Assembly (NCBI RefSeq): GCF_009857135.1 | Contig: NZ_CP047318.1 | Coordinates: 6,014,001 to 6,078,000 of the forward strand | Direction: 5' to 3' | DNA length: 64,000 nucleotides | From: Streptomyces sp. HM190 | GTDB taxonomy: Bacteria > Actinomycetota > Actinomycetes > Streptomycetales > Streptomycetaceae | Shown: one piece after another, positions 47,866 to 58,652 of the stretch | Numbering within the stretch: position 1 is the first letter of the stretch | How the letters are laid out: each line of letters begins with the position of its first letter | The notes under the pieces: model-generated | The model's input: the letters and a program-made list of their open reading frames with translations, nothing else | The model's database searches: none | What the model was told of the DNA's origin: nothing | Made by a program: the position numbers and the translations under genes

Positions 47866-49323
47866 ATGGAAACTCATCCGTTCGCGGCCGCTCCGGCCGG
47901 CAGTCCCACGCTCGACTCGCTGCCCGTGGAGCCGTTGCTGACCTCGGAGTTCGACACGGACCCGGGCAGCGTCTACGAGCGACTGCGGAGTACATACGGT
48001 CCCGTCGCTCCGGTCGGGCTGATGGGCGTTCCGGTGTGGCTGGTCCTCGACTACCGCGAGGTGCTCGAAGTCCTCCGCAACGACACCGTCTGGCGGCGCG
48101 ACGTACGGCACTGGCGGGCGCGGGCGGAACGCCGACTGCCCAGGGACTGGCCGCTGCTCGCCGGGTACGAGGTGCGGCAGACCATGTTCCTCGACGACGA
48201 GGAGCACCGGGCCGCCCGGCTGACCCACCACTCGGCCATGCGGCCCTTCCAGGACGGACACAGCCCCGAGGGATGGGAACTGCGGGCCGCCGTCGCCAAG
48301 TACGCCGACGACCTCATCGCCCTGCTCGCCGCGGAGTCCGGCACGAGCGGCTTCGCCGACCTCGCGGCGCAGTACACACGGCCCCTGCTCCTCATGGTCA
48401 CCACCAAGCTGTTCGGCTGCCCCGTCGAACTCGGCGACGAGATGGTCATGGACCTGTGGCGGATGCTCGACGGCGGGCCGGACGCCGGACCCGCCACCGA
48501 GCGCGCGCTGGGCGCGATGACCCGGCTCGCGGCGCACCGCCGGTCGCGGCCGGGGGAGGACCTGACGTCGTACATGCTGCTGTCCGACCCGTCGCTCTCC
48601 GACGAACAGCTCGGCCGTGAGCTGTTCATGAACGCGGTCTACCTCAACGACATCACCGGCAACATGGTCTGCAACACCCTGCTGGAGGTGCTGCGCGGCA
48701 ACGCGACGGTCCGGCGGAGCGTGGCGACCGGGCAGCTCGGGGAGACCGTCAACCGGGCCGCGCTGGTGAACCCGCCGACCGCCAACCTGTGCTTCCGGTT
48801 CGCCGGGCGGGACGTACGGCTCGGGAACTTCTGGATCCGGGCCGGCGACATCGTGTCCCCGTCCGTCGCCGCCGCGCACCGGGACCTGCTCGCCATCGGC
48901 ACCTCCCACCTCGTCGACTCCACGGTCAGCACACGGGCGCACCTCGCATGGGGAGCGGGGCCGCACCAGTGCCCCAGCGCCGCGCGCGAGCTGGCCGGGA
49001 TGATCGTCACCACGGCGGTGGGCCGGATCTTCGAGCACTTCGCCCGCGCGGAACTCACGCTGCCGCCGGACCAGCTGCCGTGGCGCACCGGGCCGGTCGT
49101 GCGAGGGCTGCGGCTGCTGCCGGTCCGGTACGAACTGAGCGCGGGGGCGCCGGTCGCGGGCCGGGCCGGGGGGCCGGGCGCGAGCGCGGGCGTGGCTGCG
49201 GGTGCGGGGGACGACGGGGCCGCGCTCGCCGGTGTGGCGGCGGAGCCGTCCGGGCGGGGCGGGAGCGGGCTGCTGGGGGCGTTGCGGCGGATGATGTTCG
49301 GCGGGCGGAGGGGCGGGGGGTGA
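47866..49323 (+). CDS. Cytochrome P450 with non-canonical K-helix
   Basis: A 485-residue P450. The heme loop HLAWGAGPHQCPSAARELAG contains the Cys ligand. The I-helix region (FMNAVYLNDITGNMVCNTLLE) lacks the usual acid-Thr pair. The K-helix, usually ExxR, reads GETVNRAALVNPP: the Arg is one position late or replaced by Asn. P450s of the Streptomyces CYP157 family are known to lack ExxR, so this may belong there, though no conservon genes flank it. A Gly/Ala-rich C-terminal extension of about 75 residues follows RYEL. ATG 47866 is chosen for the family start METHPFAAAP; no Shine-Dalgarno is visible. The substrate is unknown. Confidence 0.85.
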   Translation: METHPFAAAPAGSPTLDSLPVEPLLTSEFDTDPGSVYERLRSTYGPVAPVGLMGVPVWLVLDYREVLEVLRNDTVWRRDVRHWRARAERRLPRDWPLLAGYEVRQTMFLDDEEHRAARLTHHSAMRPFQDGHSPEGWELRAAVAKYADDLIALLAAESGTSGFADLAAQYTRPLLLMVTTKLFGCPVELGDEMVMDLWRMLDGGPDAGPATERALGAMTRLAAHRRSRPGEDLTSYMLLSDPSLSDEQLGRELFMNAVYLNDITGNMVCNTLLEVLRGNATVRRSVATGQLGETVNRAALVNPPTANLCFRFAGRDVRLGNFWIRAGDIVSPSVAAAHRDLLAIGTSHLVDSTVSTRAHLAWGAGPHQCPSAARELAGMIVTTAVGRIFEHFARAELTLPPDQLPWRTGPVVRGLRLLPVRYELSAGAPVAGRAGGPGASAGVAAGAGDDGAALAGVAAEPSGRGGSGLLGALRRMMFGGRRGGG

Positions 49324-49385
49324 GCGCGGTACGGCTCGGGAGCGCGGTCGCACAGCCACCCGCACCCCCGAGCCGTGGCGAGCCC

Positions 49386-52300
49386 CTACGCCGGGCGCAG
49401 CCAGACCGTCGCCAGGGGCGGCAGGGTGAGACGGACGCTCGCCGCGCGGCCGTGCCACGGTGTCGGCTCCGCCTTCACCGGGTGCGGTGTCCTGACACCG
49501 CTCCCCCCGTACGACTCCGCGTCCGTGTTCAGGACCTCCCGCCACGCAGGGACGTCCTCCGGCACACCCAGCCGGTAGTCCCGGCGGACCACCGGGCTGA
49601 AGTGGGAGACGGCCAGCAGGGGCGTGCCGTCCGCGTCGAGACGCAGGAAGGCCAGGACGTTGTCGTCGGCCGCGTCACCCGCGATCCAGGAGAAACCGGC
49701 CGGGTCGGTGTCGCGCTGCCAGAGCGCGGGGGTGGCGCGGTACACGCCGTTGAGGTCGCGGACGAGGTCGCGCACCCCCCGGTGGTCCGCCTCGGCGCCG
49801 TACGCCGGGTCGAGCAGCCACCAGTCCGGGCCGTGCGCCTCCGACCACTCCGCGCCCTGGGCGAACTCCTGCCCCATGAACAGGAGCTGCTTGCCGGGGT
49901 GCGCCCACATGAAACCCAGGTACGCGCGGTGGTCGGCCCGCTGCTGCCACCAGTCGCCCGGCATCTTCGACACCAGGGAACGCTTCCCGTGCACGACCTC
50001 GTCGTGGGAGATCGGCAGGACGTAGTTCTCGCTGTACGCGTACACCATCGAGAACGTCATCTCGTGGTGGTGGTGCTTGCGGTGCACCGGCTCCTTCGCC
50101 ATGTAGCCGAGCGAGTCGTGCATCCAGCCCATGTTCCACTTCAGACCGAAGCCGAGGCCGCCGAAGCCGCCGGGGCCGACGTGGTGGGTGGCGCGGGTGA
50201 CGCCGTCCCACGCGGTGGACTCCTCCGCGATCGTCACGACCCCGGGCACCCTCCGGTACACGGTCGCGTTCATCTCCTGGAGGAAGGACACCGCGTCGAG
50301 GTTCTCCCGGCCCCCGTGCTCGTTCGGCGTCCACTGGCCCGGCTCACGCGAGTAGTCGAGGTAGAGCATGGAGGCGACGGCGTCCACGCGCAGCCCGTCG
50401 ATGTGGTATTCCTCGCACCAGAACACGGCGTTCGCCACCAGGAAGTTGCGCACCTCGCGGCGGCCGTAGTCGAACTCCAGCGTCCCCCAGTCGGGGTGCG
50501 CGGCCCGCGCCGGGTCCTGGTGCTCGTACAGCGGACGCCCGTCGAACTCGGCCAGGGCCCAGTCGTCCCGCGGGAAGTGCGCCGGCACCCAGTCCATCAG
50601 CACCCCGATCCCCGCCCGGTGCAGCGAGTCGACCAGGTACTTGAAGTCGTCCGGGTCACCGAGGCGGGCCGTGGGCGCGTAGAACCCGGTGACCTGGTAT
50701 CCCCAGGAGCCGCCGAAGGGGTGCTCGGCGACGGGCAGCAGCTCGACATGGGTGAACCCGAGGTCCTTCACGTACGCCGGGAGCTGCTCGGCGAGTTGGC
50801 GGTACGTGAGGCCGGGGCGCCACGACGGCAGGTGGACCTCGTACACGGAGAACGGCGCCTCGTGCACGGGCGTCTCGGCCCGCCGCGCCATCCACTCGGC
50901 GTCGCCCCACTCGTAGTGCGACGCGTGCACCACGGACGAGGTGTTCGGCGGGATCTCCGTACGGCGGGCCAGCGGGTCGGCGCGCAGCGTCCGCGTACCG
51001 TCCGGGCGGGTGATCTCGAACTTGTACAGTTCGCCCTCGCCGATCTCCGGCACGAACAGCTCCCACACCCCGGAGGAGCCCAGCGCGCGCATCGGGTAGC
51101 CGGTGCCGTCCCAGTAGTTGAAGGTCCCGGCCAGCCGTACGCCCCGCGCGTTCGGCGCCCACACCGTGAAGCGGGTGCCGGTCACGCCCTGGTGGGTCAT
51201 CGGGCGGGCCCCGAGCGCCTGCCACAGCTCCTCGTGGCGGCCCTCGTTGACCAGGTGCAGATCCAGTTCCCCGACGGCCGGCAGGAAGCGGTACGCGTCC
51301 TCGGTCTCCTGGGTGCTCCCCTCGTACGCGATCAGCAGCCGGTACGCCTCCGGTACGTCCCGCAGCGGCAGCAGCCCCGAGAAGAACCCCTCGCCGTCGT
51401 CGTGCAGTTCGGCCCGCAGCGAGCCCGCCACGACGGTCACCCCCCGAGCGAACGGCCGGAACGCGCGGAACACCACGCCCTCGGCGACCGGATGCGCGCC
51501 CAGCACGGCGTGCGGCTCATGGTGGGTACCGGCCAGCAACCGCTCCCGGTCGGCCCCGTCCACGGCGGGGGAGAAGGCCGTCCGGACGGCGGCGGCCGGC
51601 TCGATGGGCTCCGCCCGCCCGGTGGGTTCGGACCTCTCGGACCTCTCGGACCTCTCGGCCTTCTCGGCCTTCTCGGCGTGGGAGCCCGGCCCGGCGATCG
51701 CCTGCGCCTGTGCCGGCACGGCCGGCTGCGCGGAGACGGAGGGCTCGTCGGGCGAGGCCGACGGAACCGGCTCGGCCACCGGCTGCGGGGGAACGGCCGA
51801 CCGGGTCGGGGCACCCGACTGCGAGGGAACGGCAGGCTGGTCACCCGCGACGACCTTCTTCGCGGCGGACTTCTTGACCGCCGCCTTCTTGGCCCCGGCC
51901 GACGTGGTCACGGCCTTCTTCGCCACGGGTTTGTCTGCCGCGGCCTTCTTCGCCGCGGCCTTCTTCGTCACGGCCTTCTTCGCCGCGGCGGGTTCGGCCG
52001 CAGTCGTCTCGGTCACGGCCTTCTTCGCCACGGTCGTCTCTGCCACGGCGTTCTTCGCCGCGGCCTTCGTGGCTACGGCCTTCTTGGCCGCGGTCGTCTT
52101 CGCCGCGGTCGTCTTGGGTACGGCCTTCGTGGCTACGGCCTTCTTGGCCGCGGTTGTCTCCGCCGCGGTCGTCTTTGCCATGGCCTTCTTCGCGACCGCC
52201 TTCTTCGCGACCGCCTTCTTCGCGGCGGTCTTTTTTGCCGCGGCCTTCTTGGCGGTGGTCTTCGCGGCGGTGGTCTTCTTGGCCGTGGTCTTCGAAGTGG

Positions 52301-52877
52301 TCGTCTTGGAAGCCGTCGCCTTGGAAGCCATGGCCTCCGAAGCCGGAGACTCGGCGGCCGGAGGCTTCGGGGCCGAGGTCTCGGCGGTCGGGGTCTCGGG
52401 AGCCGTGCTCTTCGCTGTCGTGCTCTTCCTCGCCGGGACCTTCCTCGCCGGGGTCTTTCTGGCGGTGGTCTTCGTCGGCGCCGCTGTCTCGGCGGTGCCG
52501 GCGCCGGCGTCGGTCCTGATGCCCGGCGTTTCCCTCGGCGGGTTCTTCGTCGCCGCGCTCTTCCTGGCCTGGGCCTTCTTCGCTGCCGTCCTCCTCGCCG
52601 GTGTCCCGGGCGCCGTGGTCTCCTCGGCCGGGGCCGGGGCGTCCGGCTCCGCCGGCGTGGGGGGGACCGTCGTCCTCTGGGCCGGGACCTTCTTCGCGGT
52701 CTTCGCCGAGGGCGTCGCCGTCGTCTTCTTCGCAGTCTTCTTCGCCGTCGTCTTCGTGGCCGAGGTCTTCTTCGTGGCCGTCTTCCGGGCAGCCGTCTTC
52801 TTCACCGGGGCCGGCGCCTGAGCGGCGTCGCTGCCGGTGTTCTGCGTACTGTCGTCGGACGGCGGGCGGGGAGTCAC
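49386..52877 (-). CDS. glgB: 1,4-alpha-glucan branching enzyme with histone-like N-terminal tail
   Basis: A 1163-residue enzyme. Residues about 1-435 are Ala/Lys/Thr/Pro-rich and disordered-looking, with a core (about 185-345) of AKKAA/AKKTA-type pentapeptides. The catalytic part then starts LLAGTHHEPHAVLGAHPV (N1 and CBM48), followed by the GH13 barrel with VELLPVAEHPFGGSWGYQ, nucleophile region GLRVDAVASMLYLDYSR, acid IAEESTAWDG and PISHDEVVHGKRSL, and ends LPPLATVWLRPA. It adds alpha-1,6 branches to the glucan made by GlgE. GTG 52877 has GAGGAGG upstream and lies in the same frame with no stop, so the tail should be translated. Known homologues of about 740 residues lack most of it. Confidence 0.92.
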   Translation of the reverse strand: MTPRPPSDDSTQNTGSDAAQAPAPVKKTAARKTATKKTSATKTTAKKTAKKTTATPSAKTAKKVPAQRTTVPPTPAEPDAPAPAEETTAPGTPARRTAAKKAQARKSAATKNPPRETPGIRTDAGAGTAETAAPTKTTARKTPARKVPARKSTTAKSTAPETPTAETSAPKPPAAESPASEAMASKATASKTTTSKTTAKKTTAAKTTAKKAAAKKTAAKKAVAKKAVAKKAMAKTTAAETTAAKKAVATKAVPKTTAAKTTAAKKAVATKAAAKNAVAETTVAKKAVTETTAAEPAAAKKAVTKKAAAKKAAADKPVAKKAVTTSAGAKKAAVKKSAAKKVVAGDQPAVPSQSGAPTRSAVPPQPVAEPVPSASPDEPSVSAQPAVPAQAQAIAGPGSHAEKAEKAERSERSERSEPTGRAEPIEPAAAVRTAFSPAVDGADRERLLAGTHHEPHAVLGAHPVAEGVVFRAFRPFARGVTVVAGSLRAELHDDGEGFFSGLLPLRDVPEAYRLLIAYEGSTQETEDAYRFLPAVGELDLHLVNEGRHEELWQALGARPMTHQGVTGTRFTVWAPNARGVRLAGTFNYWDGTGYPMRALGSSGVWELFVPEIGEGELYKFEITRPDGTRTLRADPLARRTEIPPNTSSVVHASHYEWGDAEWMARRAETPVHEAPFSVYEVHLPSWRPGLTYRQLAEQLPAYVKDLGFTHVELLPVAEHPFGGSWGYQVTGFYAPTARLGDPDDFKYLVDSLHRAGIGVLMDWVPAHFPRDDWALAEFDGRPLYEHQDPARAAHPDWGTLEFDYGRREVRNFLVANAVFWCEEYHIDGLRVDAVASMLYLDYSREPGQWTPNEHGGRENLDAVSFLQEMNATVYRRVPGVVTIAEESTAWDGVTRATHHVGPGGFGGLGFGLKWNMGWMHDSLGYMAKEPVHRKHHHHEMTFSMVYAYSENYVLPISHDEVVHGKRSLVSKMPGDWWQQRADHRAYLGFMWAHPGKQLLFMGQEFAQGAEWSEAHGPDWWLLDPAYGAEADHRGVRDLVRDLNGVYRATPALWQRDTDPAGFSWIAGDAADDNVLAFLRLDADGTPLLAVSHFSPVVRRDYRLGVPEDVPAWREVLNTDAESYGGSGVRTPHPVKAEPTPWHGRAASVRLTLPPLATVWLRPA
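51842..52800 (-). repeat. Low-complexity 15-bp periodic repeats encoding the GlgB tail
   Basis: The plus strand shows many GCCTTCTTCGCC/GCGGCCTTCTTGG units of about 15 nt (one AKKAx pentapeptide). A larger duplication encodes TTAAKKAVATKA twice (about residues 241-252 and 261-272). Such repeats are prone to slippage, so length may vary between strains and assemblies. Confidence 0.75.
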
Positions 52878-52969
52878 AGGGACGGCCTCCTCGGCGGGTC
52901 GTGCAGGGTGGTGACGGGTGGGCGGAGCGGCTGCTCGGCCCTCGGACAGGGCAAACGGGTCAGCTCGGG

Positions 52970-54478
52970 TCAGGTCACGGTCGCGGCGGGGCCGGTGTCG
53001 GTGGCCAGGCGGTGGATCGCCGCCAGCGGCACCGAGAGCCAGTCGGGGCGGTGCCGTGCCTCGTAGACGACCTCGTACACCGCCTTGTCCGTCTCGTACG
53101 CGCGCAGCAGCACGGGGTCGGTCCGCGGGTCCGTCCCGGAGACGTCCGCGTACCCGGAGCAGTACGCGGCCCGGCAGACGGACGCCCAGTCGGCGGCCGG
53201 GGGCCGCAGGGAGTGGGCGGCGTAGTCGAAGGAGCGGAGCATGCCGGCGACGTCGCGGGCGACGGGCTGCGGCATGCGGCGCTCGGCCAGCGGCTTCGAC
53301 GGCTCGCCCTCGAAATCTATGAGGGACCACTCGCCCCCGCCGCCGTGCCGCGCGCCGGTCTCGACGGGTGACCTCAGGCACTGGCCCAGGTGCAGGTCGC
53401 CGTGGATGCGCTGCGCCGTCCAGGTGTGACCCTCGGCGGCCAGGGCGGCGAGGGCGTCGAAGGCGGTGCGCAGACCGGAGGCGTACGGACGCAGCGCCGG
53501 TACCGCCTGCGCCGCGGCCTCCAGACGCTCCGTCATCCCGGCGACCAGCGACTCCACCTGGGGCCGGCCCAGGGTGACCGTGGGGAGCGCCTCGGCCAGA
53601 GCCGCGTGGACCTCGGCGGTGGCCCGGCCCAGTGCCCGCGCCTCGCCCGTGAAGTCCTCGCCCTTGGCGAGCATGCTCAGCGCCAGTTCCCACCCGTCGG
53701 CCGCGCCCTTGAGGTACGGCTGGAGCACCCCGAGGACATGGGTCTCCTGGGCGGCGGCCGGGCCCAGGTCGGCGGTCATCCAGGCAGCCGGCGCCGGCAC
53801 GCGGGGGCACCCCGCGCGCGACAGCGCCAGCGGGAGTTCGAGGTCGGGGTTGGCGCCGGGCACGACCCGGCGGAACAGCTTCAGAATGAACGTATCCCCG
53901 TAGACGACCGAGGAGTTGGACTGCTCCGACGTCACCAGACGGGGCACGAGTCCCTCCGGTACGGCGAGCCGGGCGTCCCGCGCGCAGCGCAGGTCCCCTA
54001 TGCGGGCCTGCGTCCGGAGCGCTTCGAGGAGGACGTCGGCCAGACGCGGGTCGTGCAGCGCCTCGTACACCGTCCGTCCGGTCAGCGGCCCGTCGGTGAC
54101 GTGCCCGATCAGCGCGGGCGCCAGACGGGGCGGCAGGGTCTCGCGGATCCCGATGAGCAGTTGGTAGCAGTCGCCGGGCTGCACGGGAGCGCCCTGCGAC
54201 GGCACCAGCGGTTGATGGGCGCGGACCAGGAGGTGCAGCAGCCCGGCCTTGGCGCCGCCGGACCGGGAGTCGTCGGACCGCCCGCCCACCGGGAGCAGTT
54301 CGGTGGCCGCCACCAGCCCGAACCCGGCCACCGGCCGCCCCTTCCCCGCGAACCACCGCTGCCGTGGCAGCCACTCCCTCAGCAGTGGCTCCAGCGAGGT
54401 GAGCAGCCCGGGCATCGGTGGGGCGGCGGGCTGCGGACCAGGACTTGTCGCGGTGGAGTGCGTGGCGGCTTCCGACAT
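52970..54478 (-). CDS. mak: Maltokinase
   Basis: A 502-residue kinase: maltose + ATP to maltose 1-phosphate, the donor for GlgE. The N-terminal cap has LREWLPRQRWFAGKGRPVAGF. The kinase fold shows EQSNSSVVYGDTFILKLFRR, the catalytic loop RIHGDLHLGQCL and metal-binding SLIDFEGEPSKPLAERR, and ends with VYEVVYEARHRPDWLSVPLA. It is 91 nt downstream of treS and 92 nt upstream of glgB on the same strand. Many treS genes are fused to mak; here they are separate. Start ATG 54478. Confidence 0.93.
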   Translation of the reverse strand: MSEAATHSTATSPGPQPAAPPMPGLLTSLEPLLREWLPRQRWFAGKGRPVAGFGLVAATELLPVGGRSDDSRSGGAKAGLLHLLVRAHQPLVPSQGAPVQPGDCYQLLIGIRETLPPRLAPALIGHVTDGPLTGRTVYEALHDPRLADVLLEALRTQARIGDLRCARDARLAVPEGLVPRLVTSEQSNSSVVYGDTFILKLFRRVVPGANPDLELPLALSRAGCPRVPAPAAWMTADLGPAAAQETHVLGVLQPYLKGAADGWELALSMLAKGEDFTGEARALGRATAEVHAALAEALPTVTLGRPQVESLVAGMTERLEAAAQAVPALRPYASGLRTAFDALAALAAEGHTWTAQRIHGDLHLGQCLRSPVETGARHGGGGEWSLIDFEGEPSKPLAERRMPQPVARDVAGMLRSFDYAAHSLRPPAADWASVCRAAYCSGYADVSGTDPRTDPVLLRAYETDKAVYEVVYEARHRPDWLSVPLAAIHRLATDTGPAATVT

Positions 54479-54523
54479 GGCGTCGCGTCCTTTCCCCGGG
54501 GGCGGGGTGTTCCTGTGTGCGTG

Positions 54524-54559
54524 CCCCGGGCGGGCCGGGGGAAACCGGCCCGCCCGGGG
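54524..54559 (-). promoter_or_regulatory. Strong hairpin inside the treS-mak gap
   Basis: CCCCGGGCGGGCCGG (54524-54538) pairs perfectly over 15 bp with CCGGCCCGCCCGGGG (54545-54559) around six nt, 10 nt after the treS stop and about 45 nt before mak. It may be an attenuator or an mRNA-stabilising stem that lowers mak and glgB relative to treS and glgE. Confidence 0.6.
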
Positions 54560-54569
54560 TTCCGGTCGG

Positions 54570-56284
<1,715 letters not shown>

Positions 56285-56288
<4 letters not shown>

Positions 56289-58423
56289 CGTGTGGGTGAC
56301 CCCCCGGTCTGCGGGTTGGACGGTCGCAGGACGGTCAGTACGTGGGCGGGCGTGCGGCCCGGTTCGAGACGTACGTAGTTGCTCCTGCCCCAGGTGTAGA
56401 CCTCGCCGGTGAGCTCGTCGCGCACCAGCACCGACTCGTGCCAGTCGAGGCCGAGCCGCGGCATGTCCAACGAGACCGTGGCCTCCTGGGTGTGGTGGGG
56501 GTCGAGGTTCACGATCACCAGAACCGTGTTCGAACCCGCCCGCTTCGAATAGATGATCACCGCTTCCTGGTCGGCGTGGTGGAAGTGCAGGTCGCGCAGT
56601 TGCCGCAGCGCGGGGCTCCGCCGCCGGATCTCGTTCAGCTTGCCGAGCAGCGGGGCGATGGTGCGTCCTTCGCGTTCGGCGGTGTCCCAGTCGCGGGGGC
56701 GGAGTTGGTACTTCTCGGAGTCGAGGTATTCCTCGCTGCCGGGTTTGAGGGGGGTGTTCTCGCACAGTTCGTAGCCGGAGTAGACGCCCCAGGTGGGGGA
56801 GAGGGTCGCGGCGAGGACGGCGCGGAGTTCGAAGGCGGGGCGGCCGCCGTGCTGGAGGAAGGCGTGGAGGATGTCGGGGGTGTTGACGAAGAAGTTGGGG
56901 CGCATGTAGCTCGCGGCGTCGCCGGCGAGTTCGGTGGCGTACTCGGTGAGTTCGGTCTTGGTGGTGCGCCAGGTGAAGTAGGTGTAGGACTGCTGGAAGC
57001 CGGCCGCGGCGAGGGTGTGCATCATCGCGGGGCGGGTGAAGGCCTCGGCGAGGAAGATCACGTCGGGGTCGGTGCGGTTGATGTCCGCGATGACCTGTTC
57101 CCAGAACAGCACGGGTTTGGTGTGGGGGTTGTCGACGCGGAAGATCCGCACGCCGTGGTCCATCCAGTGCCGCAGGATGCGGCACGTCTCCGCGATCAGG
57201 CCGGGCATGTCGGCGTCGAAGGCGATGGGGTAGATGTCCTGGTACTTCTTCGGCGGGTTCTCCGCGTACGCGATGGTGCCGTCGGGGCGGTGGTGGAACC
57301 ACTCGGGGTGCTTGTCGACCCAGGGGTGGTCGGGGGAGCACTGCAGCGCGAAGTCCAGGGCCACCTCCATGCCCAGCTCGCGGGTCCGGGCGACGAAGCG
57401 GTCGAAGTCCTCCAGGGTGCCCAGGTCGGGGTGGACGGTGTCGTGGCCGCCCTCGGGGGAGCCGATGGCCCAGGGGACGCCGACGTCGTCGGGGGTGGGG
57501 GAGAGGGTGTTGTTGCGGCCTTTGCGGTGGGTGGTGCCGATGGGGTGGATCGGGGGGAGGTAGACGACGTCGAAGCCCATGGCGGCGATGGCGGGCAGGC
57601 GTCGGGCGGCGGTGCGGAAGGTGCCGTGGGGCTGTTCGGCGGTGCCCTCGGAGCGGGGGAAGAACTCGTACCAGGAGCCGAACAGGGCGCGTTCGCGCTC
57701 GACCAGCAGGGGCAGCGGGTCGGAGGAGGTGACCAACTCCCGCAGCGGATGCCGGGCCAGCACCTCGTCCACCTCCGGCGTCAACGCCGCAGCCAGCCGG
57801 GACGACGCCGGCCGGGCGGTGTCCCGCAGCGCGTCCACGGCGGTGAGGACGGCACCACGGGCGCGGCCGGCCTCCGGGACCCCGGCGGCGGCACGCTCGT
57901 ACAACCGGGCGCCCTCCTCCAGGACCAGCTCCGTGTCGATGCCGGCCGGGACCTTGATCCGTGCGTGGTGGCGCCAGGTGGTGACCGGGTCGCCCCACGC
58001 CTCCACCGCGTACGTCCACCGGCCCTCGCTCGGCGCGGAGACGGTGGCGCCCCAGCGGTCCGTGCCGGGGGCCAGTTCCCGCATCGGCGTCCACGGACCC
58101 GGACGGCCCTCCGGGTCCGTCAGGACGACGTTGGCGGCGACCGCGTCGTGGCCCTCGCGGAAGACGACCGCCGAGATCTCGAACTCCTCGCCCACCACGG
58201 CCTTCGCGGGCCGGCGGCCGTGGTGGACGGTGGGCCGTACGTCCAGAACCGGTATCCGGCCGACGGTCGCCGTGTCCGGGGGTGAGGCCGACGGCGCGGG
58301 CGGACCCGTGTGCGCCCGGCGTGCGGTGCGTGCGGCGCTCGGGGTGGCCGCGGCGGGGGTGCTGGTGTGCGCTGGGGTGGTACTGGTCGTCGGGGGTGCT
58401 GACGAGTGGTGCGTGGCGGGCAT
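56285..58423 (-). CDS. glgE: Alpha-1,4-glucan:maltose-1-phosphate maltosyltransferase
   Basis: A 712-residue GH13_3 enzyme that adds maltose from maltose 1-phosphate to alpha-glucan. It starts MPATHHSS as in S. coelicolor GlgE1, followed by a Thr/Ala/Pro-rich insert about 35 residues longer than I recall there. Domain N begins TVGRIPVLDVRPTVHHGRRP. The catalytic barrel shows VVYLPPIHPIGTTHRKGRNN, nucleophile IFRVDNPHTKPVLFWE, acid VIFLAEAFTRPAMMHTLA and QSYTYFTWRTTK. It leads the operon glgE-treS-mak-glgB. A promoter candidate lies at 58541-58569. Confidence 0.95.
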
Positions 58424-58540
58424 GACCGCTCCTGTCCGCGTCAACGTGGGTGGGCGGATGAGGGTGTGGGGAGGTGGGGCCAGCGGGATGTACCGGTGGA
58501 GCCTTCCCACACAGTGCGGGTGAGCATTCCGGCACTTTGT

Positions 58541-58569
58541 TAACTACTCACGCGTATGTCTACACACAA
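58541..58569 (-). promoter_or_regulatory. Putative promoter of the glgE-treS-mak-glgB operon
   Basis: On the minus strand TTGTGT (58564-58569), 17 nt, TAGTTA (58541-58546). The leader to the glgE ATG would be about 110 nt. The patch is notably AT-rich. Confidence 0.5.
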
Positions 58570-58602
58570 GACCGGCCTCGTCCGAGGGGGTCGAGGCCGG
58601 TC
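58570..58602 (-). terminator. Hairpin between the subtilase remnant and glgE
   Basis: GACCGGCCTCG (58570-58580) pairs with CGAGGCCGGTC (58592-58602). It lies 50 nt downstream of the pseudogene stop and directly upstream of the glgE promoter, insulating the operon. Confidence 0.65.
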
Positions 58603-58652
58603 ACTCTAGTCGCTTTGGGTAAAGGGACGTTCACCTGTGGTGTTACCGGAGA

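Noticed and set aside
51842..52800. The periodic repeats as a CRISPR array or a non-coding satellite
   Set aside because: Units are about 15 nt with no spacers, stay in frame and encode pentapeptides of a continuous protein.
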